64,000 nt of DNA, taken from assembly GCA_014240065.1 (NCBI GenBank), contig JAAZXR010000008.1, forward strand, positions 1-64,000. Direction: 5' to 3'. A program made the position numbers and the translations under genes. How positions within the stretch are numbered: position 1 is the stretch's first letter; the number at the start of each line of letters is the position of its first letter. Below the pieces are notes generated by a model. That model made no database searches. It was given only the letters and a program-made list of their open reading frames with translations, and was not told the DNA's origin. The stretch comes from Myxococcales bacterium (GTDB lineage Bacteria > Myxococcota_A > Polyangia > Nannocystales > Nannocystaceae). Of this stretch, positions 1 to 8,049 are shown one piece after another.

Positions 1-66
1 GACCCGGCGGACCCGGCGGACCCGGCGGACCCGGCGGACCCGGCGGACCCGGCGGACCCGGCGGCC
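1..66. repeat. 9-bp tandem repeat (GACCCGGCG), about 7 copies, cut by window edge
   Basis: The window opens inside a perfect nonamer array that ends at about base 64. Read in frame with the gene that follows, it encodes repeated Asp-Pro-Ala. The left end of the array is not visible. A nonamer keeps the reading frame whatever the copy number, so length variation would be tolerated. Confidence 0.9.
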
Positions 67-486
67 GTGGGGGGCGAGCCCCATGCGGTGAAGTCAGTTA
101 CATCGAACATCGAATCCGACGACCTCGACGACCTCGACCCCTCATCGTCTGCGTGGACGCGGCCGCTCGTTTTGAGCGCGCACGCGCGAGCGCCAGCGCC
201 TCCACCACCGCCTCCACCACCGGGGCCTGTCCCCGCAGCCAAGCTCGGCTCCCACGAGAACGAGCGCCCAACCGCGACCACGCCTTCGCCGTCGCCGTCG
301 CCGTCGCGACCGACTCGAAGAACATTGACTGGCGCTCGCCGTCCCACGCGCCCCGCGCCCCCCAAGCCGAACCCCCAAATATTGTCTCCCGATGACCTGC
401 CCTCGTTGGACGATGACGTCCCTCCAGGCACCCGGGTCGAAGACCTCCCTGATCTCGGGCCCCTCCCCGACCTCGACTCGCTCTAG
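1..486 (+). CDS. C-terminal part of a proline-rich, low-complexity protein (partial)
   Basis: The frame is open from the left edge to a TAG at 484-486, so only the C-terminal end (about 161 residues) is seen. It consists of Asp-Pro-Ala repeats, a run of eight prolines, Ser-Pro repeats and an acidic Leu/Asp/Pro tail ending DLPDLGPLPDLDSL. I recognise no domain. The GTG at 67 is probably an internal codon, because the repeat codes in the same frame. Such tails occur on surface, periplasmic or scaffold proteins, but no function is offered. The alternative is non-coding low-complexity DNA; the acidic end with a regular D-L-P pattern favours coding. Confidence 0.5.
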   Translation, partial: DPADPADPADPADPADPADPAAVGGEPHAVKSVTSNIESDDLDDLDPSSSAWTRPLVLSAHARAPAPPPPPPPPGPVPAAKLGSHENERPTATTPSPSPSPSRPTRRTLTGARRPTRPAPPKPNPQILSPDDLPSLDDDVPPGTRVEDLPDLGPLPDLDSL

Positions 487-588
487 CGGTGGTCTACGCG
501 AGCGTTCGCGCCATGACGCCGCGCCAAACAGCCGGCATCCGCTCCCCCACGAGGCGCTTGAGTCGGCGAAGTTGGCACCTTATGCTCT

Positions 589-1746
589 TTGCTCCCTGGT
601 CACGTGAGCCGCTCGTTGACGACCCTTATCCCACCGTTTCGATATATGGCTTGGGCGCAGTCCCTCCCCGGAAAAGCGCGGCTGAACTTGGCGCAGAGCG
701 GGGTTTCTGATGTCGTCGAAGAGGGCGATTCGTGGTCCGAATTTCATGACTCGCTCTCCACCGCCCCCCTATGCGCGCGCGGTCCGAGCGGACGCGCCAT
801 CCATGAAGAGTTCTTGGCCGCGGTCGCGCGTCGATATGGCGTCAGCCCCAACGAGGTCGTCGCGAGCCTCGGAGCGAGCCTCTCTATCCTGCACACGCTC
901 ATGGCGCTCGTGAGACCTGGCGAACGTGTCCTCGTTGAGCAGCCCGCATACGAGGCGCTCTATCGAGCGCCGGCGGTCTTGGGCGCAGAGATCGCGAGGC
1001 TGCCACGACGAGCGACACATCGCTGGCAGATCGACCCGGACGAACTTGAGGGACTGCTGACACCCAACACCAAGTGCGTCTTGCTCACGAACCTCCACAA
1101 CCCTTCGGGCATGCTGTTGGAGCGCAGCCTGCTCGAGGACATCGGGGAACGCTGCGCCAGGCGAGGCGTCTTCGTCCTCGTAGACGAGGTCTACCTCGAC
1201 TTCGTCTTCGACATCGGCGAGCGGTCCTTCGCCATGCCGGCCGCGAACGTGCTGGAGACTGGCGTCAGCTGGTCAAGCTCCACCAAGTGCTTCGGCGTGT
1301 CGGCTGCGCGCGCCGGTTGGATCGTGACACGACACGAGGCCGCGCTCGCCGCCATCAAGGACGCGAGCCGGTATCTGCATGTGGAAGTCCCCGTCGCGAC
1401 CGCCCTGCTTGGACATCGCGTCTTGACCCACGCGGACGCGCTCACCGCGAGGGCCCGCTCGTGCAGTGAAGCGGGGCTCAATACCGTAGAGGCCTGGGCC
1501 GAGAAGGAGCGGCGCGTGCTGTGGAATCGGCCAGACCATGGGCTGTGCGGAGTGCTGCGCCTCCCGAGGGACACGGACGCGATGGCGTTCGCGGATCGGC
1601 TGCTGGAAGACCATGGAGCGTTGGTGGTTCCCGGCGATCTGTTTGAGTGCCCTGGCACCGTACGACTCGGCTTCGGCTGTCCGACGCACGAACTTGAACA
1701 GGGGCTCGCCGCCATCTCGAGTACCCTCGATACCCTCCGACCCTGA
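589..1746 (+). CDS. PLP-dependent aminotransferase, class I/II
   Basis: 385 residues, a normal length for fold-type I aminotransferases, which move amino groups between amino acids and 2-oxo acids in the cytoplasm. Family marks are the cofactor-stacking region, NLHNPSG (Asn and Gly contacting PLP), LVDEVYLDF (Asp for the pyridine nitrogen) and SSSTKCFGVSAARAGWI, whose Lys should form the Schiff base, with the phosphate-binding Arg downstream. The substrate cannot be read from sequence. The start is uncertain: TTG at 589, GTG at 604 or ATG at 646 are all in frame. Conserved-looking sequence (PPFRYMAWA) begins before 646, so an upstream start is preferred. Confidence 0.85.
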   Translation: MLPGHVSRSLTTLIPPFRYMAWAQSLPGKARLNLAQSGVSDVVEEGDSWSEFHDSLSTAPLCARGPSGRAIHEEFLAAVARRYGVSPNEVVASLGASLSILHTLMALVRPGERVLVEQPAYEALYRAPAVLGAEIARLPRRATHRWQIDPDELEGLLTPNTKCVLLTNLHNPSGMLLERSLLEDIGERCARRGVFVLVDEVYLDFVFDIGERSFAMPAANVLETGVSWSSSTKCFGVSAARAGWIVTRHEAALAAIKDASRYLHVEVPVATALLGHRVLTHADALTARARSCSEAGLNTVEAWAEKERRVLWNRPDHGLCGVLRLPRDTDAMAFADRLLEDHGALVVPGDLFECPGTVRLGFGCPTHELEQGLAAISSTLDTLRP

Positions 1747-1917
1747 CGAGGCGGCTCACCGCAGGCGTCCCCATCACGCGCCCCCCCCCGAATCGCGCTC
1801 AACCGACGCCTAAAGGCGCTCCGGGACGGTTCGCAGGCTACAGAAGAGTGTGGTATGGCTCCGCCCTATGATCTCCGCACCCCACACCGCAGCCCTCACG
1901 CCAGCATCGAGGGCAGG

Positions 1918-3894
1918 GTGAGCGACTCCGAGACCACCCAAGCCTATGAGAGCTTCGGTGATTTCGGTCTCCGGGCGCCGATCATTCGAGCGATTGAGTC
2001 CCTCGGATACGAGCAGCCGACCCAGATCCAAGCCCGCTCGATCCCCGTCCTGTTGAAGGGGGCCGATCTCCTGGGTCAGGCTCAGACAGGGACCGGGAAG
2101 ACGGCCGCGTTCGCGCTGCCGCTCCTCGACAAGATCGATGTCAAGACGTTCCGGCCGCAAGCCCTCGTGCTCGCGCCCACGCGTGAACTCGCGCTTCAGG
2201 TGTGCGAGGCCATCCAGCGCTACGGCCGGCACCTCGACAAACTCGCGGTCCTCCCGGTGTACGGCGGCCAGGGGATGGGCGCGCAGCTCAAGGCGCTGCG
2301 GCGGGGTGTCCACGTCGTCGTAGGCACGCCGGGGAGGCTCCTCGACCATCTCGAGCGGGGCACGCTCCGTCTCGATGAGGTGCGGATGCTCGTGCTCGAC
2401 GAGGCGGACGAGATGTTGCGAATGGGCTTTATCGAGGAAGTTGAGAAGATCCTCGAACGCACACCTGAGAATCGGCAGACCGCGCTGTTCTCCGCGACGA
2501 TGCCGGGGCCCATCGCGCGAATCGCAAGCAAGTTCCTCCGTGACCCTAAAGAGGTCCGGATCGCGACCAAGGCCGCGACGGTGGAGGCGATCGACCAACA
2601 ATACGTGCTGGTGAGTGGAGAGCGCAACAAGGTCGAGGCCCTGACAAGAATCCTTGAGGTCGAAGACTTCGACGGCATGATCATCTTTGTGCGAACCCGC
2701 GTCACGACGACCGCCCTCGCCGAGAGGCTAGAGGCCCGTGGACACGTCGCGCTGCCACTCAATGGAGACATGACGCAACAGCTCCGGCAGCGCACCGTTG
2801 ACCGCTTTAAGGACGGCGATTTTGACATCCTCGTGTGCACCGACGTGGCCGCGCGAGGTCTGGATGTGCCACGGATCAGTCATGTCATTAACTACGACAT
2901 CCCCTCCGACACCGAGGCCTACGTGCACCGCGTGGGACGTACGGGGAGGGCCGGCCGTGGCGGCAAGGCGATCCTGTTCGCTGGCAGGAGAGAGCAGCGC
3001 ATGCTGCAAGCCATCGAGCGCGCGACGCGGACGAAGATCGACAAGCTCACCTTGCCCACCGGCGGACAAATCGGCCAGCGGCGCGTCGCCGCCTTCAAGC
3101 AGCTCGTGAGCAAGACCGCCGATGAGCAAGAGCTCGACTACTTCCGCGCGATCGTGGATGGATTCTGCGAGGAGACCGGCCACGACGCCGCGACGCTGGC
3201 GGCGGCGCTCGCCTACCTGTACCAACGCGAGCGCCCGTTCGAGATCCGTGACGTTCAAATTGAGGACCGAGAGCAGCGTTCGCGAGACAAGCGAGAGCAG
3301 CGACCTCGGGGCGACCGCGATCGAGGTCCGAAGAAGCCTCGCTCCGATCACCCCCTGGTCACCTACAAGGTCAAAGTTGGTCGGGAGCACGGCCTCGAAC
3401 CTCGTCACCTCGTGGGCGCGATCGCCAATGAGGCGGGGCTTGAGAGCCAGTATATCGGCGCGATTCGAATCGGCGAGCACCGCTCGACGGTGCAGCTCCC
3501 CGCCGGCATGCCCGATGGTGTCCTCGCGCATCTCAAGAAGGTGTGGGTGTGCGGGGCCCAGCTTCAGATGTCGATACAGCGCGATGGGGAAGCCGAGCCT
3601 CCGCGCTCCAGCCGTCCGCCGCGGGATCACGCGAAGGGCGACCGCCACCGCGACTCCAAGCCCTCCAAGCCCCGCAAGCCCGACAATGCGCGGACATCCG
3701 GGAGCTCCGGAGGCGCTGGCAAACCCCCGAGGGCGGCGAAGCCTCCACGCGATGACAACGAGTATATGCGCCCGATGGATCACGGTGACAAGGACGCGCC
3801 GCGGAGCGAGCGCCCGACAAAGGGTGAGCACGCGAAGGGTGGGCCCGGAGGTGGCCACGGCGCCCTCAAGAAAAAGAAGAAGCGCCGAGACTGA
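1918..3894 (+). CDS. deaD: DEAD-box ATP-dependent RNA helicase, DeaD/CsdA type
   Basis: About 658 residues from the GTG at 1918, which has a GAGGGCAG purine stretch just upstream; an ATG at 1855 would add 21 residues of poor character. In order: Q motif (YEQPTQIQARSIP), Walker A AQTGTGKT (about 55-62), PTRELA, TPGRLLDH, DEAD (about 161-164), SAT (about 192-194), TDVAARGLDV and HRVGRTGRAG (about 337-346). A DbpA-type RNA-binding domain follows near residues 470-545 (VTYKVKVGREHGLEPRHLVG), then a long Lys/Arg-rich tail. This layout matches DeaD/CsdA enzymes, which remodel RNA during ribosome assembly and cold growth. It converges on the methyltransferase at 3899. Confidence 0.93.
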   Translation: MSDSETTQAYESFGDFGLRAPIIRAIESLGYEQPTQIQARSIPVLLKGADLLGQAQTGTGKTAAFALPLLDKIDVKTFRPQALVLAPTRELALQVCEAIQRYGRHLDKLAVLPVYGGQGMGAQLKALRRGVHVVVGTPGRLLDHLERGTLRLDEVRMLVLDEADEMLRMGFIEEVEKILERTPENRQTALFSATMPGPIARIASKFLRDPKEVRIATKAATVEAIDQQYVLVSGERNKVEALTRILEVEDFDGMIIFVRTRVTTTALAERLEARGHVALPLNGDMTQQLRQRTVDRFKDGDFDILVCTDVAARGLDVPRISHVINYDIPSDTEAYVHRVGRTGRAGRGGKAILFAGRREQRMLQAIERATRTKIDKLTLPTGGQIGQRRVAAFKQLVSKTADEQELDYFRAIVDGFCEETGHDAATLAAALAYLYQRERPFEIRDVQIEDREQRSRDKREQRPRGDRDRGPKKPRSDHPLVTYKVKVGREHGLEPRHLVGAIANEAGLESQYIGAIRIGEHRSTVQLPAGMPDGVLAHLKKVWVCGAQLQMSIQRDGEAEPPRSSRPPRDHAKGDRHRDSKPSKPRKPDNARTSGSSGGAGKPPRAAKPPRDDNEYMRPMDHGDKDAPRSERPTKGEHAKGGPGGGHGALKKKKKRRD

Positions 3895-3912
3895 CACCTC
3901 AGGTGTCTGAGG
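3893..3912. terminator. Stem-loop at convergent gene ends (possible bidirectional terminator)
   Basis: CCTCAG-GTGT-CTGAGG (3897-3912) is a perfect 6-bp stem with a 4-base loop. It overlaps a second near-palindrome, GACACCTCAGGTGTC (3893-3907). The stop codons of both converging genes lie in or beside it. There is no T tract, so intrinsic termination is only a suggestion. Confidence 0.4.
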
Positions 3913-4732
3913 CGCCACGCCCGCGCGGCGCTGATGGCGTCCCGAGCAAGTAGAATCCGGTCTTTTGACCGCGATGATTCTCACCGTGGCCGCTCGTCCA
4001 CGTGTAGCCGTCGTCAAGTCCCGCGGTGAGTTCATCCACGTCCGACGCCCCGTAGATCCGGGGATAAGACGCTTGGCCGTCCCACGCGTAGATCAGCGGC
4101 ACCAGCGGGATGAGGTAGCTAAAGAGGAGCTGTCGGACGGTCAGCGGTCGAACAAAGGGTGTCAGCAGCAGCGAGATAAAGAACGTGACCGCGAGCCCCA
4201 AGGGGAGCGTGAGCGCCCACAGCGCGAAGGGGAGGCGATTGTCTGCCAATTCAAACACCAAAATCGGCGTCTTGAGGGCGTGGGCCGACTCAAGAACCGC
4301 GCGCGCCTCTGCCGGGCGCAGGTGATGAAAGCTGTTCACCATGGTCTTCACGCCCTCGGGAGCCGCGGCGAGATCTGTCGCGTCGATGGGGACCTCGAGA
4401 TATTCGAGCCCATCAATCTGCAGCTCTTGAATCGAGGCGATCGCGTCGCGATTGGGGAACCGATCGCTCAAGGACACCCGGACGCCTGCGAGCGCGCCAC
4501 CCCGTGCTCGCAGCGCCTTGAGCACCTCGGGCATGATGCCCCCTGCCCCGGAGCCCATGTCGAGGATGTGCGGATCTTGTTCCCCCTCGAGCGCCGCCCC
4601 GAGGACGCTCGCCACCGCGTGCTCGTAGCCCATCACCCGGCACATCACGCGGATCTGCCGGGTCAAACAGTCACGGAACCAGTCCGGGCACAGGCTCCAG
4701 TCTTCGACCTCCGGTACGTGGACACGTTTCAT
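3899..4732 (-). CDS. Class I SAM-dependent methyltransferase with C-terminal membrane segments
   Basis: 277 residues from the ATG at 4732; an upstream in-frame extension is Arg-rich and unlike a protein start. SAM-binding motif I is HILDMGSGAGG. The acidic loop (SDRFPN) and a motif IV-like stretch (MVNSFHHLRP) follow. Two hydrophobic stretches (ALWALTLPLGLAVTFFISLL and LLFSYLIPLVPLIYAW) come after the catalytic domain, suggesting membrane attachment and perhaps a lipid or isoprenoid-like substrate. That is inference. The gene ends 4 bases from the helicase stop codon and is divergent from the DNA methyltransferase at 4899. Confidence 0.75.
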   Translation of the reverse strand: MKRVHVPEVEDWSLCPDWFRDCLTRQIRVMCRVMGYEHAVASVLGAALEGEQDPHILDMGSGAGGIMPEVLKALRARGGALAGVRVSLSDRFPNRDAIASIQELQIDGLEYLEVPIDATDLAAAPEGVKTMVNSFHHLRPAEARAVLESAHALKTPILVFELADNRLPFALWALTLPLGLAVTFFISLLLTPFVRPLTVRQLLFSYLIPLVPLIYAWDGQASYPRIYGASDVDELTAGLDDGYTWTSGHGENHRGQKTGFYLLGTPSAPRGRGASDT

Positions 4733-4898
4733 CGCTCGGTGCGCGGCAGTGTACCACCCGCCGTCAGCTCGGCCGGCTCGGGGCTCGCGCGACCGGCGTC
4801 TACCGCGACGAACCGTGCGCGCAAGCTCGAACGAAGTCCTCAAGCCCCCGTCAATTGGGCCTGGGCCCATACTCCTGGCGCTGCAACCGCGGTAGGGT

Positions 4899-5759
4899 GT
4901 GTTCGTGACCGCGAACGCGCACGTGCACTTTGGCGACAATATGGAGGTCCTCCAAGACCTCCCCGACGCGCAGTTCGACCTCGTCTATATCGATCCCCCG
5001 TTTAACACCGGGAAGGTCCAGACGCTGCAGCGCACCAAGACTGCGCGCGACGACGCGGGCGACAGGGTCGGGTTCCAAGGGCGCCGGTATCAGACGGTGA
5101 AGCTTGAGCAGACCAGCTACGACGACCGCTTTGATAATTTCATCTCGTTTCTGCGTCCCCGCCTCGAACAAGCGCGACGCCTCCTCAAACCGTCTGGCTC
5201 GCTCTTCTTCCACATCGACTATCGCGAGTCCCATTATTGCAAGGTCCTGCTCGATCAGCTCTTCGGCCGCGCGTCATTTATGAACGAGATCATTTGGGCC
5301 TACGACTACGGAGGCCGCGCGAAGAAACGCTGGTCTGCCAAGCACGATTCTATCTTCTGGTATGCCGTCAACCCAAAGTCCTACACCTTCAATTTCGAGG
5401 AGATGGATCGTATCCCGTACATGGCTCCGGGCCTCGTCAGCGCGGAGAAGGCCGCGAGGGGAAAGACGCCGACAGATGTCTGGTGGCACACCATCGTGCC
5501 CACCAACGGTAAGGAGCGCACCGGATACCCCACACAAAAACCGCTGGGTATCCTGAACCGAATTCTCAAGGTCCACACGAACCCCGGTGATCACGTCCTG
5601 GACTTCTTCGCCGGCAGCGGCACCTCCGGCGAAGCGGCCCTGCGTCTCGGAAGGTCCTGCACCCTGGTCGACAGCAACCCCGCCGCCCTCGACGTCATCG
5701 TTGAGCGCCTCGCATTCGCAGAACCGCTGCTGCATGGGTGGCCGCCCAGCCCCGACTAA
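4899..5759 (+). CDS. Orphan DNA (adenine/cytosine-N) methyltransferase, beta class
   Basis: 286 residues. The catalytic motif DPPFNTG (motif IV, residues 32-38) precedes the SAM-binding motif FAGSG (about 237-241, in VLDFFAGSGTSGEA). This permuted order defines the beta class of N6-adenine/N4-cytosine methyltransferases, such as type III Mod and CcrM-like enzymes. YPTQKP, conserved in this class, lies before motif I. The target domain between them is short and the target sequence cannot be predicted. No restriction enzyme is adjacent, so it is either solitary or acts in gene regulation. Start: GTG at 4899; GTG at 4905 is an alternative. Confidence 0.88.
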   Translation: MFVTANAHVHFGDNMEVLQDLPDAQFDLVYIDPPFNTGKVQTLQRTKTARDDAGDRVGFQGRRYQTVKLEQTSYDDRFDNFISFLRPRLEQARRLLKPSGSLFFHIDYRESHYCKVLLDQLFGRASFMNEIIWAYDYGGRAKKRWSAKHDSIFWYAVNPKSYTFNFEEMDRIPYMAPGLVSAEKAARGKTPTDVWWHTIVPTNGKERTGYPTQKPLGILNRILKVHTNPGDHVLDFFAGSGTSGEAALRLGRSCTLVDSNPAALDVIVERLAFAEPLLHGWPPSPD

Positions 5760-5885
5760 CGGCCCCACCAGAGTCCCGACATCGCCACGGTCCCGTCCCG
5801 CCTGCGCGGGCTTCGGGGCGAGTGGCCGTCTCCTGGCCCACGGAACGTTCGGTTGCAGTATGCTCCACCCCTGCCCGAGGCTTTC

Positions 5886-7772
5886 ATGACGCGCTCTATT
5901 TTCAACCTGATCATCGTCCCAACCATCCTCAGCCTCGTGGCCGGCTGCGGCGACAAAGACGCCCAACAATCCGACACCACGGACGCCACTGGTGGCGAGA
6001 CGGGTGGTGAGACAGGTGGTGAGACAGGCGACGGTGACGGTGACGGTGACGGTGACGGCGACGGCGACGGGATCGAGGGACCCTTCGTCTACTCGGAGTT
6101 TGACGACGACGGGATGTTGATGATCGACACGCTCGTGGTCCTCACGGAGCAAGCGGTTCAAGAGATCGAGGGGCGCGGTCAGACTCCCCAAGAGTTCTTC
6201 AGCTGGAGAATCGGTGACCTCAACCAGGCCATGCAGCGCAGCCTGATTGATTCGTCGCGCGTTCGCCCCCTCGGATTTCACGTCCTCGTGGAGCAAGACT
6301 ACGAACGAGTCGGCGCGTGGCCGGCGGACACCGTCGACAATATTGGAAACGCCCTCGCGTGGCTCTCGAGCTATCGCTCCACCTATGGCGCGGACAAAAT
6401 ATTGATGGTCGCGAGTACCGCGGAGAGCCAGTCTGGGGCCGCCTGGGGCGGCGGCGACGTGTCCTCGTACTGGGTCGAGTTCTTGCCGATCAATCACGAG
6501 TTCGGCCACTGCATGGGCGGCGGCCATTGCAACGACGGAGACCCTGACAGCTATAATTTCGGGTTCCCCCTGAGCGGCTACGACGACATGGGCGTCCCCA
6601 ACGGATCAGGGCTCACCGGCGGCACGATGATGTGTGGCAACAGCGCCAACTTCTTCTCGAACCCGGAGGTCACATTGACGCTCGCGGACATCACAGGCTA
6701 CGTGGAGCAAGGGGTGATGCCCGCGCAGGACTACGGGGCCGTGCTCGGACCGGACGGCACGCTCACCCTCGGCGATGACCAGTACGCGAACATGGCCCAA
6801 ACCTGGAGGGACAATGAGACCGCCGCCGCCACGGCCACCTTCACCTCCAAATACCCCGGGTACGGTGACACCTTCTACGAAAAAGATAATTGCGTGGGCT
6901 TCTATGGAGAGGAAGGCTACGGGGGCTTCCTCTATGAGTACTGCGTCGGTGATACGGCGGAGGGCCTGGGCGCAGACAACGTCTCGTCTGTCATGCTGGG
7001 CCGCAACGTCCACCTCAACCTCTACACCGACGCGGAGTACGGCGCCGGCTCCACCTGCGGAGGGATCTTGCAACGCCTCGCATACTCAAGCCCGAGCCTT
7101 GAGGCTCTGTCCACGCACAGAGGGATGGAATCCATCACGGGTCAGGTGCAAGCCGCGCTGATCTACCCGCCCTTCGATCGAGACGCGCACAAGTACTTCA
7201 GCGGCGGTTTTGACTTCTACGCCTCCGGCGATCTCCCGTTTTGCTCCTCCATCGATGGTGAGAGCCTCACCTTGATGCGTGACTCGACGTACTGGTCTGG
7301 CTCCGCGGCGTTCCGAAAGGTGTCGATGGATCCCCCGTACACGATCAGCTTCGACTACTTCAGCAAGCACTACGTCGAAGAACCTCACGGCGACGGCATC
7401 GTCGTGTTCTTCGCGAAGGACCAAAGCGCCTACGACGGTGAGGTTCTCACCAACGCAAATCTCGGTTTTGTCGCGGACGGCACAGGCTACGGCGTGGAGT
7501 TCAACACCTGGACCAACAGCGTCGCCGTCCGCGATGGCGACTACAACGTCATCGGGACAGCCGTCGGCGCGAACACCTACACCGACGGCGCGTGGATCCC
7601 CGTGGAGGTGACCGTCCACACCGACAGCGTCACCGCGGCCTTTGACGGGGTCGACCTGCTCACCGAGGCCGCGACCATCGACACGACCTTTGACGGGATC
7701 GGTGTCTCCGCCGGCAACGGCTACTACACGAGCGAAGTCACCATTCGAAACTTCGCGATCACTTCGCTCTAA
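5886..7772 (+). CDS. Secreted metzincin-type zinc metalloprotease lipoprotein with crystallin-like and lectin-like domains
   Basis: 628 residues. The ATG at 5886 gives a signal peptide with lipobox VAGC (Cys21). Next come three GGET repeats and a Gly-Asp linker (about 48-62). The protease domain carries HEFGHCMGGGH (about 204-214), which fits HExxHxxGxxH, with a later GGTMMCGN...FFSNPEV stretch as a plausible Met-turn. A beta/gamma-crystallin-like segment (NVSSVMLGRN, LYTDAEYGAG) is near 330-390. The last 190 residues resemble a legume-lectin/concanavalin-like sandwich (FDYFSKHY, GYGVEFNTW). Likely outer-membrane anchored or exported, binding carbohydrate and cutting protein. Substrate unknown. 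Confidence 0.8.
   Translation: MTRSIFNLIIVPTILSLVAGCGDKDAQQSDTTDATGGETGGETGGETGDGDGDGDGDGDGDGIEGPFVYSEFDDDGMLMIDTLVVLTEQAVQEIEGRGQTPQEFFSWRIGDLNQAMQRSLIDSSRVRPLGFHVLVEQDYERVGAWPADTVDNIGNALAWLSSYRSTYGADKILMVASTAESQSGAAWGGGDVSSYWVEFLPINHEFGHCMGGGHCNDGDPDSYNFGFPLSGYDDMGVPNGSGLTGGTMMCGNSANFFSNPEVTLTLADITGYVEQGVMPAQDYGAVLGPDGTLTLGDDQYANMAQTWRDNETAAATATFTSKYPGYGDTFYEKDNCVGFYGEEGYGGFLYEYCVGDTAEGLGADNVSSVMLGRNVHLNLYTDAEYGAGSTCGGILQRLAYSSPSLEALSTHRGMESITGQVQAALIYPPFDRDAHKYFSGGFDFYASGDLPFCSSIDGESLTLMRDSTYWSGSAAFRKVSMDPPYTISFDYFSKHYVEEPHGDGIVVFFAKDQSAYDGEVLTNANLGFVADGTGYGVEFNTWTNSVAVRDGDYNVIGTAVGANTYTDGAWIPVEVTVHTDSVTAAFDGVDLLTEAATIDTTFDGIGVSAGNGYYTSEVTIRNFAITSL
6029..6072 (+). repeat. Hexanucleotide (GGTGAC/GGCGAC) repeat encoding a Gly-Asp linker
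   Basis: In-frame repeat inside the metzincin lipoprotein, directly after the lipobox region. It is an anionic flexible spacer between the lipid anchor and the folded domain. The same device occurs at 8869-8951 and 45019-45072. Confidence 0.9.
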
Positions 7773-7773
7773 T

Positions 7774-8049
7774 CGCGAGACGGTCGCATACGTCGACGAG
7801 CGAGGACGCATCGGCCACGCGTGTTGGCTTGACGAAGAGGTGCTGCGGGTGCCGATCATGATTCGCGCGCGGCAATTGGAGGCCGCAGCGGTGGACACGC
7901 GCGTCTCCACGGTCGATCTCCTGACGACGCTGACGGAATTGACCACCGGGAAGATCCTCCCGACCGATGGCCGCTCGCCGCTGAAAATTAACCGTGGTGA
8001 GGAGCTCAGAGATCGCCCTGTCTTCGCACGCGCACACTATGACGGGAGA
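7774..8049 (+). pseudogene. Relic of a sulfatase: C-terminal fragment only
   Basis: Between the metzincin stop and the next gene, plus frame 1 encodes a recognisable piece of the alkaline-phosphatase-like sulfatase fold. GRIGHACWLDEEVLRVPIM corresponds to the conserved His...Leu-x-Glu-Glu-x-x-Arg-Val-Pro stretch, VSTVDLLTTLTELTTG to the RVSTVDLLPTLLELAG stretch, and RPVFARAHYDG follows. The N-terminal half with the formylglycine motif (C/S-x-P-x-R) is absent, there is no start codon or ribosome-binding site, and the frame runs on into antisense sequence of the esterase gene. I read it as the remains of a deleted gene. Confidence 0.6.
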
